In this document: positions 29,571-46,567 of the stretch, piece after piece | How the letters are laid out: each line of letters begins with the position of its first letter | Numbering within the stretch: position 1 is the stretch's first letter | NCBI GenBank assembly: GCA_003952965.2 | Contig: CM025851.1 | Coordinates: 1,616,307 to 1,680,306, forward strand | Direction: 5' to 3' | DNA length: 64,000 nucleotides | DNA from: Morella rubra | Lineage: Eukaryota > Streptophyta > Magnoliopsida > Fagales > Myricaceae | Notes under the pieces: model-generated | Databases searched by the model: none | What the model saw: only the letters and a program-made list of their open reading frames with translations | What the model was told of the DNA's origin: nothing | Program-made: the position numbers and the translations under genes

Positions 29571-32077
29571 CAACCCTTTTATCCAATAACCAGTAGCCAC
29601 GTCAGACAACATACCTTACCTAGGATTTGGAAGGACTAAGGAGGATCATTGAAGTTCTTCTATTGGGTGTTCCTAAAAAGTGAGGATTTGAGGCTCATCC
29701 GCTCCTTTCAGGCCCACACCTCCGCCCAAAACTGGGCCTATCCGAAGGGAAAGCAAGGGTACCATTATAATGACATTAAGACATTTATCCCAAAGACCCG
29801 TTTTAGCCCCGAATACATTTAAGGATTGAGACAAAACGAAAAAGCTATAAATTTACCTTCCTTCTTCTCTCTCTTCTCATTTTTCTTCTCTGGGTCCAAT
29901 CTTACAATGTAACACCGCCGAAACTTAAGTCTTAAGAGTTAAGATGCTACTGCAAACGGGTCCAATACGTTATTCAATTAGCAGCAGCAGCAACGTTAGT
30001 CACTAGCACCTTATCGAGTATTTGGAAGGACCGAATCTTGTTTTCCCTTGTTTTTCGCGGTACTACCAGCGACCAGCCAATCAGTCGCAACCAGTTTTGT
30101 TTTTTTCATGTTTGTCGGCTAAACAGCTTGCTTATCCGCGAGGTACCGATGCAAACTGCTCCAATATGCTATCAATCAGCAGCAGTAGGCAGGTAAGTCC
30201 ACAAATTAGGAACCTACCTTATGGTACGATTTCCCTATCAAACATCCATTGATTGGTATATAGTCCCGAAAAAGGTATAAGTGAGTAATTTAAATTTTAA
30301 ACAAAGAGATAAGAGTTTTATTTTTTATTTTTAGATAGAGGTTGAGTGATGATCTATATTTAAATTTAAATGTTTGGATAGAGATTTGATCCTAAATTTG
30401 AATTTAAAGGTTAAGATATAGATAAAGATCACTCTTATATTTGAATTTGAAAGATATAGATAAGGAATGTTTGAATTTAAAAGTGATGGATAATTATGTT
30501 TGAATTTTAAAAGTTGAAGAGATCAAAGTTAATAAATGGTTGCAGAAAATATGTATATTGGAGACCAAAATTTAGATTGATGCTATAAGGTTTCAAGATT
30601 GTTCAGCAATTATTCTTTAAGAATTTTAACCTAAATTCTTCAATGAGTTTTTTAATCTATTATATGGGGAACTGAACAAATTTTGGGTAAAATAGATTAT
30701 CGAGATTTACACTCAATTAAAATATTTATAAGTACCCTTGTGTACGTCAAATTGATACCCTCTCCCAGATTTCTAAATTATATTTTTGTTACAAACTTGT
30801 ATCGGTAAAATTTTTTTAATTTCAGCTAGAAAATTATCTTTCTCCCAACCTCATTGACTTGCTACTTACTGAACTAGTGTAGCTCACCACTTATTCTCAT
30901 ATTTTTCAGAGTTGGCAGAATTAGAAAGTTCCTTTAAATAATTTGTGTTTGAAGTCTTTGAGTACTTTCGGAGATTAATTTTAAAGCGTTATTGATTTAG
31001 ATCTTTATCGATGAAAAATATCGGATATGCTAAAAATTCTCTTCTTTTATGGTTTATAATATTTTATGATTATACTAAAGTTTTAAAATATTGGAGTCTA
31101 GATAAATGATTAGCCATGATTAAAAAAAGCCAAAAATCTATCCTCGGAGCGTTACATTTTTGTGAAGGACAGTATAGGGTAGGTGGAATGTTCGATTTTG
31201 TTCCCCCCACTCTAAGAAAAACTGGCCGATCATGAATTTTGGAGGGTAAGAGGTTTTTAGTTTTCTTTAAAATATCAATTTTATTGACCCTTGTTCATTA
31301 CCTTAATCTTCAACTTTGAAAAAATGACCCAATTTACAAAATTTATTCTTTGGAATAGTCTGCCTGCATGATTGATCCATATTTCTTACATTCTGTCACT
31401 ACTAATTAATGTGGTGTCTAGTTTGGATTTCCAGAAAGTGTAACAAGGGTTTTATTTTCCAGATTAATCAAGCATTGACATAAGTACCAATAGTCGCATT
31501 AAAACATAGCTTTAGAATTAAAGCTCCACATAGGTTCTTAAAATAGGTTTTTTTTTGTTCTATAGTTTCCTCAGCCTGAATCATTTGTATGTTTGGCCAA
31601 GCTTGATTTTTTTGCCTTTCTCAAGGAGCTAGAAGGACCAAAAAAGTGTATTTGGAACCCAGTTTCTTTTTCAGACTGGTAAAACAAATAATGAAGGCCT
31701 GCAATAAGACAATTCCATGGTAATTAATGGTATCCTTCTGTGTTTGTATGGACACAGTTGTGTTAAGAGCGGCTCGAGGAGAAAAGGGTGGTTTCGAACC
31801 ATGACACAGGGACGTCATGCGTCAATCAGCCTAAGAAAACTAAGTCCATATAACAATTAGCAGAAGAAACTTAAGTAGAATAGTAGAGCATTATATAATT
31901 CGAATTATGGAACAAACAGTTTGGTACACTTCCCTGCACTACTGTAGAACTAGAGCAAAAGCTTAAATTACTACCACTTCTCTCCTTGTTTGATTCGACC
32001 TGCTTTCCTCTCTGCATATTCCTTCTAAGCCTTTGCTCTGATTATTTACCCAATACAAGTGTCATAGAATTATAACA
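29571..32077. other. Spacer downstream of subtilase copy B
   Basis: Bases 29571-30240 and 31150-32077 repeat copy A. The stretch 30250-31150 is AT-rich and specific to this copy, with repeated TTTGAATTTAAA-type words near 30340-30500. No gene is seen. Confidence 0.6.
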
Positions 32078-36495
<4,418 letters not shown>

Positions 36496-36639
36496 TGGAA
36501 GGGTAGCTATAAACTTAGCTGGAGAACCTATAACATATATATAGGTGTGTTTTACGTGCGACTCATATGAAGTTTCAAAGAAAAAAAGAAAAACGAAAAC
36601 AAAAACAAAATCGTCGTAGATAAGGATGATATTATAAGG

Positions 36640-36800
36640 TTTTTTTTTTTTTTTTCCTGAATAAAGCACTTTATTAAAAGCAAACCAACTAAGGAAAAGT
36701 GTTCGTATCACGACAAAGGATATTGAAAGGAATACAGCTAGAATCGAAAGGATGATTTTACAAGTCAATTTGAAGCTTTGCAAATAGCGACAGTACACTG
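36640..36800 (-). mobile_element. Probable LINE 3' end upstream of subtilase copy B
   Basis: Read on the minus strand, the sequence ends TTAATAAAGTGCTTTATTCAGG followed by about 18 A (poly-T on the plus strand at 36640-36656). This looks like the 3' untranslated end of a plant LINE. No coding part is visible and the 5' limit is unclear. Confidence 0.45.
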
Positions 36801-39418
36801 ACTTAAATCAAAATTGTTTACTTTGCTGAAACAGTAATTGTATCACTAATATTATACACTTGGGGTTCTGTTAGTCTTCAGAGTTAATCATGCTTGAGTG
36901 TTAAAATCTTGAGGTATAATAACTGATAAAAAAAAATAATAATAATAATTTATAAGAGTTGATAAAAAAAAAATAAAAAGATAAAAGATTTGAATAAATA
37001 TTATAATAAAAAATATTAATTTAATAAAAAGAAAATTATTTTATAATTTTTTTAATCATGCTCAAAATTTGGAGTGTAAAACACTTTGATTTTCGTTAGA
37101 CTCAGGCTCCTACTTTGACGCCTGACGGTGCGAGTTCAAGTTGAGAGCAACATTCTTCCACCCCCACCCACAAGAAAACGTCCATTAAGACACCTGTCAC
37201 GTATTATTCATTTTTAAAGTCATAGGACGGACGTGGGTCCAAGGATGGCAGTTGCCAGGAACATAATACAACAGTGTGGGTCTCACCCTGATGCCATTTA
37301 CACATGTTTCGTTTCCATCAGCTCATGTCCTCTTTTGATGGTGTTTATCACGTGGTGGGTTTTTTCTTAACACCTTTCGATTTAAAGTTCCCCTTTATAT
37401 TTAGAAGTGGTACTGTCCGTTTGCATCAACTTTTTTATTCTTCTACTTATCCATTCCAACTTTCCCTCTAAAAAAATCTCGTCCATTTAAGCAGGTGTTT
37501 GATGTTCTTCTCATATCTTTCATTTCACGGCGATTTGCAAAGTTCTTTAGATGACTCAAAAAGATTAACAATTCTTAAACTTAAGAGAACAGTTGGCCCA
37601 ACTCAATAAGTACCCACAAGTTACACAATTTAACGAAAGTTCCAGTCATGAGCCATGGGCATGCTATATCTAATGGATAAGCCTAGGTAAATGCACTGAT
37701 CTTTATAGGGATGTAATGTAAGCACTGAAGGTTTAGATTATTAGGGCAGCTATCATAAGTAATGGGCCGTTAGGACATATGAAAGTGATCAAGAGGTTTT
37801 GGGGTTATCGTTGCACGGGTAGAACAGGTATTAAATATGCATCAAACCTGCATGTAACTTGCATTTCCAATATCATCTCAAACTCAAACAGAGAAAAATG
37901 GTCCGACATTGGATGTTTGCCAGCAAGAGCGAAATTGATGGATAGCGAAATGCTAACTAACTTCTCTACTCGCAGCCAAAAGAACATGGGATAGAACTAC
38001 GTACCAAACTTGTGGCTGAAATGCGGTCTCTGAAATTCTTCCTATCCTCAAATTTTGGTCGATAGATGTCATTTTGGGCCAGTACAAGTAGCGCTTAGGA
38101 AATAAGTGCATTTTCCAACCATTTTGTTGGAAAAGGAAAAAGTTCTCAGGGCTCCAAGTCCTTATCCAATGACTAGTAACCACGTCATTCCCCATACTTT
38201 ACCTAGAATTTGGAAGAAGGATCATCAGCTTTCTTTATTGGATGTCTCCACCTCCAGGTGAGCTCAGCTGCACTAGTCTGGGGCTGTTCGGTCACTGCGT
38301 GAATCCCTTGTGTCCGACTTTATTCTTCATTTCCGGGCTGCTTTCGGCGATCTTTGAAGACCACATGCTTCTTGAGTTGTTTCGACTGCCACTGGCGAGC
38401 CCAATGCCACCAATGTAATTGTGCACTTTTTTCTATCTTAAACTTATGAAAATTATTGCCTAAAAAAAAGTATGAAAACTATTAGAAAATAATTAAAGAT
38501 AATTGTTTCGAAGGACCTTTCTTGGGATTGGGAGGGCCTTCCCCCACAATCTGCCCCTGGGTCTGCACTGAATCCGACTACTCAAAAAAGAAGAAAAATT
38601 ATGTTATAAATTGTTAATAACTCCAAAATGTCAACAAATTTCAATGGTCCGAAAGCTAGTCCATGAAATAATAACCGGAGATGAATAAAAATAAATCGAT
38701 CTAAGATTATTGATCAAACAACAAAGAAGGCAACACACCACCATTTTCCCTTCTTTTTTTTGGTGCTAAACCTGACACCTTCCACATGGGTTTATTGGCC
38801 CACCGGAGGCTGGAATGGTTTGAAACGTCATGCATGATGCATTGAAGAAGAGCAGGCGCCCAAAGTCTTCCAACTGATCTCTGCGAGGTTTTTTCTTTTT
38901 GACCTTTTCCACTCTTTTTTTTTTTTCAATTTAAATTCCCCGATAGGGACGAAGTCATAATTTGTGTAGACATAAGAACAATGTGTATTTTGAACCTTCC
39001 AACTCCAAGATTGACTCATTCTTTCCCACGTGGAAAGCCACTTTAAGTGCCGTTTCGTCATCTTTTCCGTTTCTTTCTTATTGGCTTTGGAAATTTACCT
39101 TCGGTCTCTTTCATTTTCCCTTGATATTTTCTTGCAAAATTTCCTAGTCGGAAGTTGTCCGATCCTACGATCACTCCGAAAATAAACCGATCCACCGGCC
39201 TTTTGTTTTGTTTTTCCTCCTTCTGTTTTCTTCTCAAGCAAAACAGACAAGAGAAGAAAAATGCACATTGAAAAGAAACCACTTCCAATGGGCAACGTTC
39301 TTTTCCTTCGAGCCATTTAATTAACAAGTGGATCGTCAAAGCTTTGCGGTCAATACCGAAATTGACAATGCTTGTTTTTTGTTCAGCCAGGTTTGCCGAG
39401 GTGTAGGGAGTATAGCCA
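36801..39418. other. Spacer between subtilase and Rab in copy B
   Basis: Bases 37583-37976 and about 38740-39418 match copy A. Bases 37977-38740 are unrelated to the BURP/MsrB block found at this place in copy A. At 38160-38250 there is a diverged copy of the first 90 bases of the duplication (TTATCCAATGACTAGTAACCACGTCA). Bases 36905-37060 are A/T-rich. No gene is seen. Confidence 0.6.
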
Positions 39419-40786
39419 ATGGGGTGCAAAGTGGATCATGAGTATGATTATCTCTTCAAGATCGTATTGATCGGGGACTCGTGTGTTGGAAAATCCAACA
39501 TTCTATTGCGGTTTACGCGAAACGAGTTTTTCTTGGAGTCTAAGTCCACTATTGGTGTTGAATTTGCAACTAGGACATTACAGGTTGGGTTGTAATTCCT
39601 ACCTGGGAAATGCGGTCAATGATTGGCTTCTTTGCCAGTGCTTCCTTTTTAAATGGTTCTCTACAGTCAATATCTTTTAACTTTGAACATGGCTGTTGAT
39701 ATCACAAGACTGATTCTTTTGTAGATTATATTACTGTACGTAGTTATTTGTTGCGTCACTGGTAGGATAGGATAACACAGGCAACATGTTTCCTCTCCCT
39801 TACTAGCATGCCTGTATCGGCAGGGCATTGGCCTCTGGCCAGGCCCATATTTACTGCTTTGTTTGGCTTGATGCAAGTTTGCCTGTACTATTAGTCAGCT
39901 GGACACTCACCCAGAAGGGTACTCTGCAGTTGCTGGGATTTTATATACTTATTAGATCGGGTTGTCGTTTTTTCTGGACCATTTCAATAGTTAAAGCATA
40001 AAAGTTATGTTGTACTTTTTTCATTTAAGAAACTGATGCAATGCTTCTACTGTGGCCACGCGTAAATTTTTTTCACGGCAATTTTGACTACAGCTAGAGG
40101 TTGAATGCAATCTTTATTTTTTTTTCCCCCTTTCACACTTGAACGCACGGACTCATTTCTCAGAGACACTGGAAAAATAGATATCTGCTTGTAATATTTG
40201 AAATTTTTAGTCTGTTTTTTCATCTTTTCACCAGAAATATATGTCTGCTTGTATTTGCAGTCCCTTCGAATCAATAATGTTCATCTTGATACAGGTAGAG
40301 GGACAGACAGTCAAGGCACAAATATGGGACACAGCTGGCCAAGAGAGGTACCGAGCTATCACCAGTGCCTATTGCAGAGGTGCTGTAGGTGCACTATTGG
40401 TTTATGACATAACCAAGAGGCAAACATTCGACAATGTGCACAGGTGGATCCGTGAACTGAGGGACCATGCAGACTCCAACATTGTCATCATGATGGCTGG
40501 GAACAAGGCTGATCTGAATCATCTCAGATCAGTGCCAGCGAAAGATGCTCAAATCTTGGCTGAGAAGGAAGGTCTCTCTTTCTTTGAGACTTCAGCATTG
40601 GAGTCGCTCGATGTCGAGAAGGCATTCCAGTCAGTTTTGTTGGACATTTACCACATAATAAGCAAGAAGGCAATGGCAGCACAGGAGGCAGGTTCCTCCA
40701 CTGGGCTTCCTCATGGCACCACCATCAATGTTTCGAATCTCTCAAGTTATAGAAGCAAGGGAGCAGCTTGTTGCAATAGCAATTGA
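39419..40786 (+). CDS. RABA2: RABA2/Rab11C-type small GTPase, intact
   Basis: Two exons, 39419-39583 and 40295-40786, join in phase 0 to give 218 aa, the normal size. P-loop GDSCVGKS (19-26), switch I Thr44 in STIGVEF, DTAGQE (67-72), NKAD (125-128) and ETSAL (153-157) are all present. The C-terminus ends CCNSN, giving the two prenylated cysteines that anchor the protein to membranes. The body follows plant Rab11C ([26 protein letters not shown]). Plant RABA2 proteins act at the trans-Golgi/early endosome and the cell plate. Oddities are Cys22 where Gly is usual in the P-loop and Cys82 where Tyr is usual (SAYCRG). Expression is not demonstrated. Its duplicate at 8648 is dead, so this is the surviving copy. 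Confidence 0.9.
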
Positions 40787-41739
40787 CTTGGTATTTCTCC
40801 ATAGGAGGGAAAGCAGGAAGCACGAATGCATTGGCCATTTGGTTCTTTCTTGACAGACATGAGGGATACTTTGTACGTGCTCTCATATCTCTTCTCCAAG
40901 GAGGTCATGTGAAAACCTGCATGTCTCTATTTTGTAAGAAACAAAGTTGAAATTAGTGAAGCTGATTGTTAGCATGCATTCTGTTCTTTTGACACCGGAT
41001 CGAGTGTCCAAGGGCAGCACAAATATGGTTTTATTTTGGTGTTTGGGAACCTAATAATAAAGTGTCGGAAAGTTGGAAATCTACAATTTTTGGGAACTTT
41101 CGAAATCAAAACTCTTCACTTAAAGAGTACTGAGCGTTTTTGTCCAGCTCGCTCGTATCGCTTTGGTGAATTCTTTTGGATGATGAACTTGCATGCCCTT
41201 GGTGGTGTTATGCCATTGGTGTTCCCTGATGCTTCTAAAGGTGATAGTAGCTTAGGAATTTTTCTCTTCATTTTGGTGTAAGAACTGACTAGCGCACTAA
41301 AAATGAAAGTGCTGTGAAGAATGCAACATGTACGAGATTCTGATGTCAAGTATCCGTTGGACTGAAAACTATGCATAAACTAAACGAATAAGGAAAGGAT
41401 GAAGCACCGCAAGAGGTGACTGACAGCTACAATGCAAAAGTGCTTCAGGAATATGTGTCTAACGTTGGAAATGGAGTCAAACTAAAGATAAAAAATAAAA
41501 TTCCGAATAAAGTTGGCCAGCTTTTTCCGTGCTTCACGATAAATATCCACTCTTCAGCGTCACTTTGAATATATGCTCTAACTTACGACAAGCCTAAAAT
41601 AATCTTTAAAATATTCTTTTAAGTGCTTGATTTAACTCAGATATTTGAATGATGGAGTTAGTTTGAGTTTTCGGGACTTGCTGTTATACTCCCAACTTAT
41701 AAACTTTATTGGGGAGATAAACAATTTATGAGTTTCTTA

Positions 41740-41860
41740 GGATACATTCAGAAAATAAAATTTTGGTTTATCATCATTACAAAAAATTTTCTCTCACTTT
41801 TTCACCAACTTTTATACTTAAATTTTTAACCACTCAAAATTTTAGTACTCAAACACGATC
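41740..41860. mobile_element. 121-bp MITE with TTA target duplication, copy B only
   Basis: The insert GGATACATTCAG...AAACACGATC is flanked by TTA at 41737-41739 and 41861-41863. Copy A reads straight through as CTCTTAGTGGG, which is the empty site. The ends are loosely inverted, with AAAATTTTG near both. A 3-bp TTA target fits PIF/Harbinger-type MITEs. Confidence 0.72.
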
Positions 41861-41916
41861 TTAGTGGGCTCATAGTATAGCATACACGGATATATATCAT
41901 TTAATTTAAAAGTTTA

Positions 41917-42130
41917 GGGCATGTTCGTTTTTGAGAAATTTTAGAATTTGAATCTACCCTCTAAAATTACAATTCCAACATTACTTCTACAAATACCAAT
42001 ACAACTCAACGATATTTTTTTTACAAACATTAATACTACTAACAACTTCTACAAATTAATAAAACTCAAACATCACCTAAATATTTAATCATACTTAAAA
42101 TTCTTAAAATTCTACCAATACGAACCTGCC
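41917..42130. mobile_element. About 214-bp MITE-like insert, copy B only
   Basis: The insert starts GGGCATGTTCGTTTTTGAG and ends, on the complement, GGCAGGTTCGTATTGGTA, with short inverted ends. The equivalent place in copy A lacks it. The target duplication could not be resolved by eye. The interior is A/C-rich and non-coding. Confidence 0.62.
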
Positions 42131-43840
42131 AAACTTATAAATTTAGGTCTAACTATATTATATTAATTACCTATATTTTATCCACGCAGTCACAGATACT
42201 GCAGAAGCTAAGGGAGCTGGGGTCATGGTCCCCAAATCCTTCAAAAATCAGTAAAAAAAAAAAATACATTTTTTCAGAGTTTTTATTAATTTTTATTTTT
42301 TTTTGAAAGTGGAAGTACGTGCTACCACATTAACGAAAGAGAAGAATCTCTAGCTATAAAGCAGCTGGTTTTTTTTTTTTCCCTAAGCACTATAAAGCGG
42401 CAGTTGAAAGCAAGAACATTACTCACCCATGGTACGATCTCCTTTCAGTAGCCTATTGTGAACTATGGGTATGTGCTGCATATTTTAGTTAGCTAGTACC
42501 GTATCTTTCCTCAGCAAAGATGGAGACAGAAATGGAGAAGAAAAAGAGTGACGAGAGAGGGGAAAGCGAAGGAGAAAAATGGGTGCATGATTTGTCAGTG
42601 GATCATACAGGAAGCATTCCTCTCCGTGCTTCGACCGGTGTTTTGAAAGCCTCCTTGTTCCTTGTTCATCATCAGTAAGTACTCGCGTGTCGGTGTGTCA
42701 ACTCCGCGCCGCGGTGATGGGGGAGGGGGTTGTTCTTTTCTTCATCTCCGTACGTGGAAACTTATACAGGATCCGATCAATACACCCCACTATTCATCCG
42801 GACGGCAGAGTTAAAGGAGGAATAGTTTTTTTTTTGAATTTGGCATATTCATGTTGCATTTTACTGCCGGGTAACCTTCTTCAATTGGCTTTATTTAAAG
42901 GATTGAGATTTTTTGGGCTCATTTCGAATGAGTCCAACTGAACGGAGATAATTTTTTTTTACAAATTTAACAGTCCATAATCATCTATGTTGTTATAAAG
43001 AATTTTATAATTTCTACGGTCATAGTCATTCATTAAATGACATGAATGACAGTGGACTGTTAGATATATGGAAGAATTTTTTCTTTATCTAATCGGACTT
43101 ATTCGAAAATTAACCTTTAATAGGGAATCCGTTTTCCTATATTTCAAAGGTAAGATATATGAATGAAACAAGGCTCCTTATAATGTTGCATTTGAATCCT
43201 CGTACCTTAGACATTTTTTATGTTTGTATCCCCTCTGTGGGATGAGATGAGTCAACATGCAGTCTACATAAAGTCGTCTTAAAAGGCTCACATTCTAATT
43301 GTATGATTTGTCTATGAGAAAGGAGGCTTTTAGTTGGAATCCGATCTTGGACAGCAAGGCAAAGGAAGTCTTGAAGACTACATGTGGTTTTTGCTTTCCA
43401 GACCCGAGTTGAGTAGGCAAATCAAAATCCCATCGGAGGAATGGGCCCAAGCCCAGGTGTCTGGTTCTTCACAAAATCTCTGTGGGTTGGAACAGCCAAA
43501 ATTTTTGCCATAAGCTGAGAGAAATCGGATAAGATATTTTCTCTAAAGCTCACTTTTTTTTTTCTAAGTTCTTTAAAGCCCATCAACCATCATAGTTTTT
43601 GAGATCTGCTACAAAAAAGGCTTTCTTCTCCCAATGTTCATGGGCCATTGTGCATGCTAGACCAGACATATACCAACTATTTTTTACTTCAGCATTTTAG
43701 CCCAAGGGATCGAGTCTGTGTGATTCCTTTTTTCTTTTGTCCTGGTCTAAAGCAAAAGACAAAATCCACGTTTTGGGGGGGCGGGGTGTCCATGGAACCT
43801 AAGCCAACTTCAGAAACCAAACCAAAACCCCCAGATAACC

Positions 43841-44560
43841 TCAAGGCGGAAAACAAGGGTTATCACAGGAAAGTAGCGTTACAGGGAGGGCCTGAGTGGG
43901 TAAATTCCCCTCCAAATTCTGCTGACAAACAGCCCACTTAGCGAGTTCATGCGCAAAAACATTAGCAGCACGCCCTACATGTATAAAAGACCAAGAAGGA
44001 CAAGAAGTACATAAACTATCAGTAATGAGAGGCCGAATCAACCAATCAAACTCCGAAATCCATGCTGCTTTGCTTGCTTTCCGGATTGCCTCATTTCTCT
44101 GTCTCCATTCAGTTTTGCCGGAAGGTGATTCTTTGATTACTTGCAGGGCGGTTAACGAGGAGGGCTTCTTTGCTGAAGGTCCTTTAGTTGGTTTTGTCGC
44201 AGACATCAGATCTTCTCTTGCAGCCCATCCTGATTGGAGCCTTCAGTGGACATCTCGAAGACAGAATTCTCTTGCCCACCTATTGGCTGCTTGGACTGCC
44301 CGCTCTATGTCTTTTGGCTTTATTCCTTTGTATGTTGCTACTGTGGAGGTCTCTTTTGAGCCTCCTTGATGTTTCAGACTCTTTTTTGTTTTAATGAAGT
44401 TTGCTTAGAAAAAAAAAAAAAAAAACCAATCAACCGGACCAGAGACATCATTAACAGCATCAACCACCATTTTGGAATCCCCTTCAAAGATAATGTTACT
44501 CCTCTCTTCTCGCGATATATCCTCCCGAAATTAGTGCACATTATGTTCGTAGAAATTTTT
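43841..44560 (-). mobile_element. LINE fragment (RNase H domain), interrupted
   Basis: On the minus strand, 44560-44434 encodes FEGDSKMVVDAVND and 44039-43841 continues with PLITDSLCTSC, FIHVGRAANVFAHELAKWAV and CDNPCF. These are the features of the RNase H (RVT_3) domain at the end of plant LINE ORF2. The two halves join across the other LINE with their reading sense intact. The reverse transcriptase is absent. The 3' limit beyond 43841 is unclear. Confidence 0.8.
44050..44425 (+). mobile_element. 5'-truncated LINE nested in the first
   Basis: Plus-strand frame SEIHAALLAFRIASF, EGDSLITCRAVNEEGFF, NSLAHLLAAWTARS is another RNase H domain end, with a stop at 44367-44369, a short 3' tail and 17 A at 44409-44425. 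It is flanked by the direct repeat AACCAATCAA (44040-44049 and 44424-44433; the leading A is ambiguous with the tail). This is a textbook target-primed insertion into the older minus-strand LINE. Confidence 0.88.
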
Positions 44561-46567
44561 GTTTTCTTCCTCTATTAATAGAATTAGTTTTGTCCAGTAT
44601 GTAATGTCTCCTGTGTTTGATGCAGCGATTGAGTTTAGTGAGAGGTTGAGTTACTTTGGCATTGCAGCAAATCTTATCTCCTACCTCACCAAAGTGCTCC
44701 ATCAAGACCTCAAAACTGCAGCTAAGAACGTAAACTACTGGGCAGTAGTAACAACCTTGATGCCTCTACTTGGAGGGATCCTAGCAGATGGCTACACTGG
44801 CCGATTCACAATGGTCCTGTTTTCGTCCCTCATATATCTAATGGTATTGTACCTTCTAATTGATTATCAATAGCCTACTAGATCCTATGGAAATAGGTAC
44901 TTTTTTTCTCTAAGCAAAAAAAAAAAAAATCCAGGGTCTATGCCTCTTTACAATGTCCCAGTTCTAAAGCCCTGCAATAAAGGGACGTCTTGCCAGCCTA
45001 GAAAGATACATGAGGTGGTCTTTTTCCTAAGCTTGTATTTAATCTCTGTTGGAACGGGAGGACATAAGCCCTGCTTAGAAAGCTTTGGAGCCGATCGGAT
45101 CGACGATGATCACTTGGAAGAAAGGAAGAAGAAGATGTCTTAATTCAACTGGTGGAATTTCGCACTCTGCTGTGGGCTCTTGTTTGGTGTAACAGTGATT
45201 GCTTACGTTCAAGGCTATGTGAGCTGGGGTGATGCTGATCTGATCCTCACCATCATTATGGCCATTACCATAATAATCTTCTATATGGGAAAGCCTTACT
45301 ACCGATACAGGATCCCTGAAGGGAGCCCTTTAACACCCATCTTTCAGGTCCTGGTTGCGGCCATAAAAAAGACTAAATTACCAGCTCCATCAAATCCTGC
45401 TCTGTTATATGAAGTTGATCCACAAAATTCCAAAGGAAGGCGTCTATGTCATACTAGCAGGCTTAGGTACGTAAAGCATATGGCACTAATTTCCTTTCAA
45501 AAGTAAAACGTTGCCACAGCTCTATAAACTATAATATAGATTTTTAGATATCTATGAGATAGAAGCATTGCACTACTTCAATGAGTTTCGGACATTGTGA
45601 TAACTCTCAATTAATATGTCATGAATGCCATGGATTCAAATCGATAATCCATTTCGCTCCGTAGGTTTCTTGACAAGGCTGCAATAATGGAAGAGAATCA
45701 GAATCAGAGCATTTCTAGTGAGCAGAATCCCTGGAGACTGTCGACGCTGACAACGGTAGAGGAAACAAAGCTCATTTTGAGCAATATCCCCGTATGGCTG
45801 ACTTCGTTAACCTTTGGAATATGCGTGGCACAAGGCTCAACATTCTTTGTTAAACAAGGCGCTACGATGAACCTGAAGATTACTGACAACTTCAAGCTCC
45901 CACCAGCCTCAATTTCCGCTCTTGGGGCTGTAGGGATGATAATCTCTGTGACCATCTACGACAATATTCTGGTTCCGATATCAAGGAAGGCTACAGGAAA
46001 CGAAAGGGGTATCAACATCCTCCAGAGGATTGGTATTGGCATGATGATCTCAATTGCAGCAATGGCGGTGGCGGTCTTAGTGGAAAGGAAGAGACTGAAA
46101 GCCGTTCGGGAGGAAATAATTGAAGCCGGCAAAACTGAGCCACTATCTATGAGCGCGTTCTGGCTAGCTCCACAAAGCATGATTCTTGGCATGGCAGACG
46201 GGTTTACGTTGGTTGGCTTGCAAGAGTATTTCTATGAACAAGTTCCAGACTCGATGAGAAGCTTGGGAATTGCTATCTATCTTAGCGTGATTGGGGGGCT
46301 GGGAGCTTCTTAAGCAGCTTTCTAATCACTCTCGTGGATCATGTCACAGAGAAGACTGGGAGAAGCTGGTTCGCACAGGACGTGAATATGTGCCGGTTGG
46401 ACAATTTCTATCTGTTGCTGGCCGCCATGAGCGGGTTGAATTTGTGCGTTTTCGCGATGTTGGCTATGAAGTACACTTACAAAAACGTGCACCGAAGGGA
46501 GATTGTGACTAATTGTAACGAGGGTGAATGGGCGATGGGGAGATTTGATAGCTTGACATGTGATTGA

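Larger units (their letters stand above)
42520..46567 (+). pseudogene. NPF5-type (NRT1/PTR family) transporter pseudogene
   Basis: Four exon equivalents: 42520-42674, 44626-44843, 44935-45466 and 45665 to about 46567. The homology covers a 12-helix peptide/nitrate transporter: IEFSERLSYFGIAANLISYL, LGGILADGYTGRF, SVGTGGHKPCLESFGAD, YRYRIPEGSPLTP, FGICVAQGSTFFVKQGATMN, ADGFTLVGLQEYFYEQVPDS and a Lys-rich tail. Breaks: a 7-nt tandem duplication of CCTTGTT at the end of exon 1; a loss of about 10 nt after TMSQF at the start of exon 3; TAA after KKKMS where Phe is expected (45139-45141); and a 1-nt gain near 46300 before the last helices. Intron 1 (about 1.95 kb) is swollen by nested LINE fragments. 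It cannot encode a full transporter. Confidence 0.92.

Noticed and set aside
43648-43941. Plus-strand 97-codon frame
   Set aside because: It overlaps the LINE RNase H end on the other strand and has low-complexity Pro/Lys composition.
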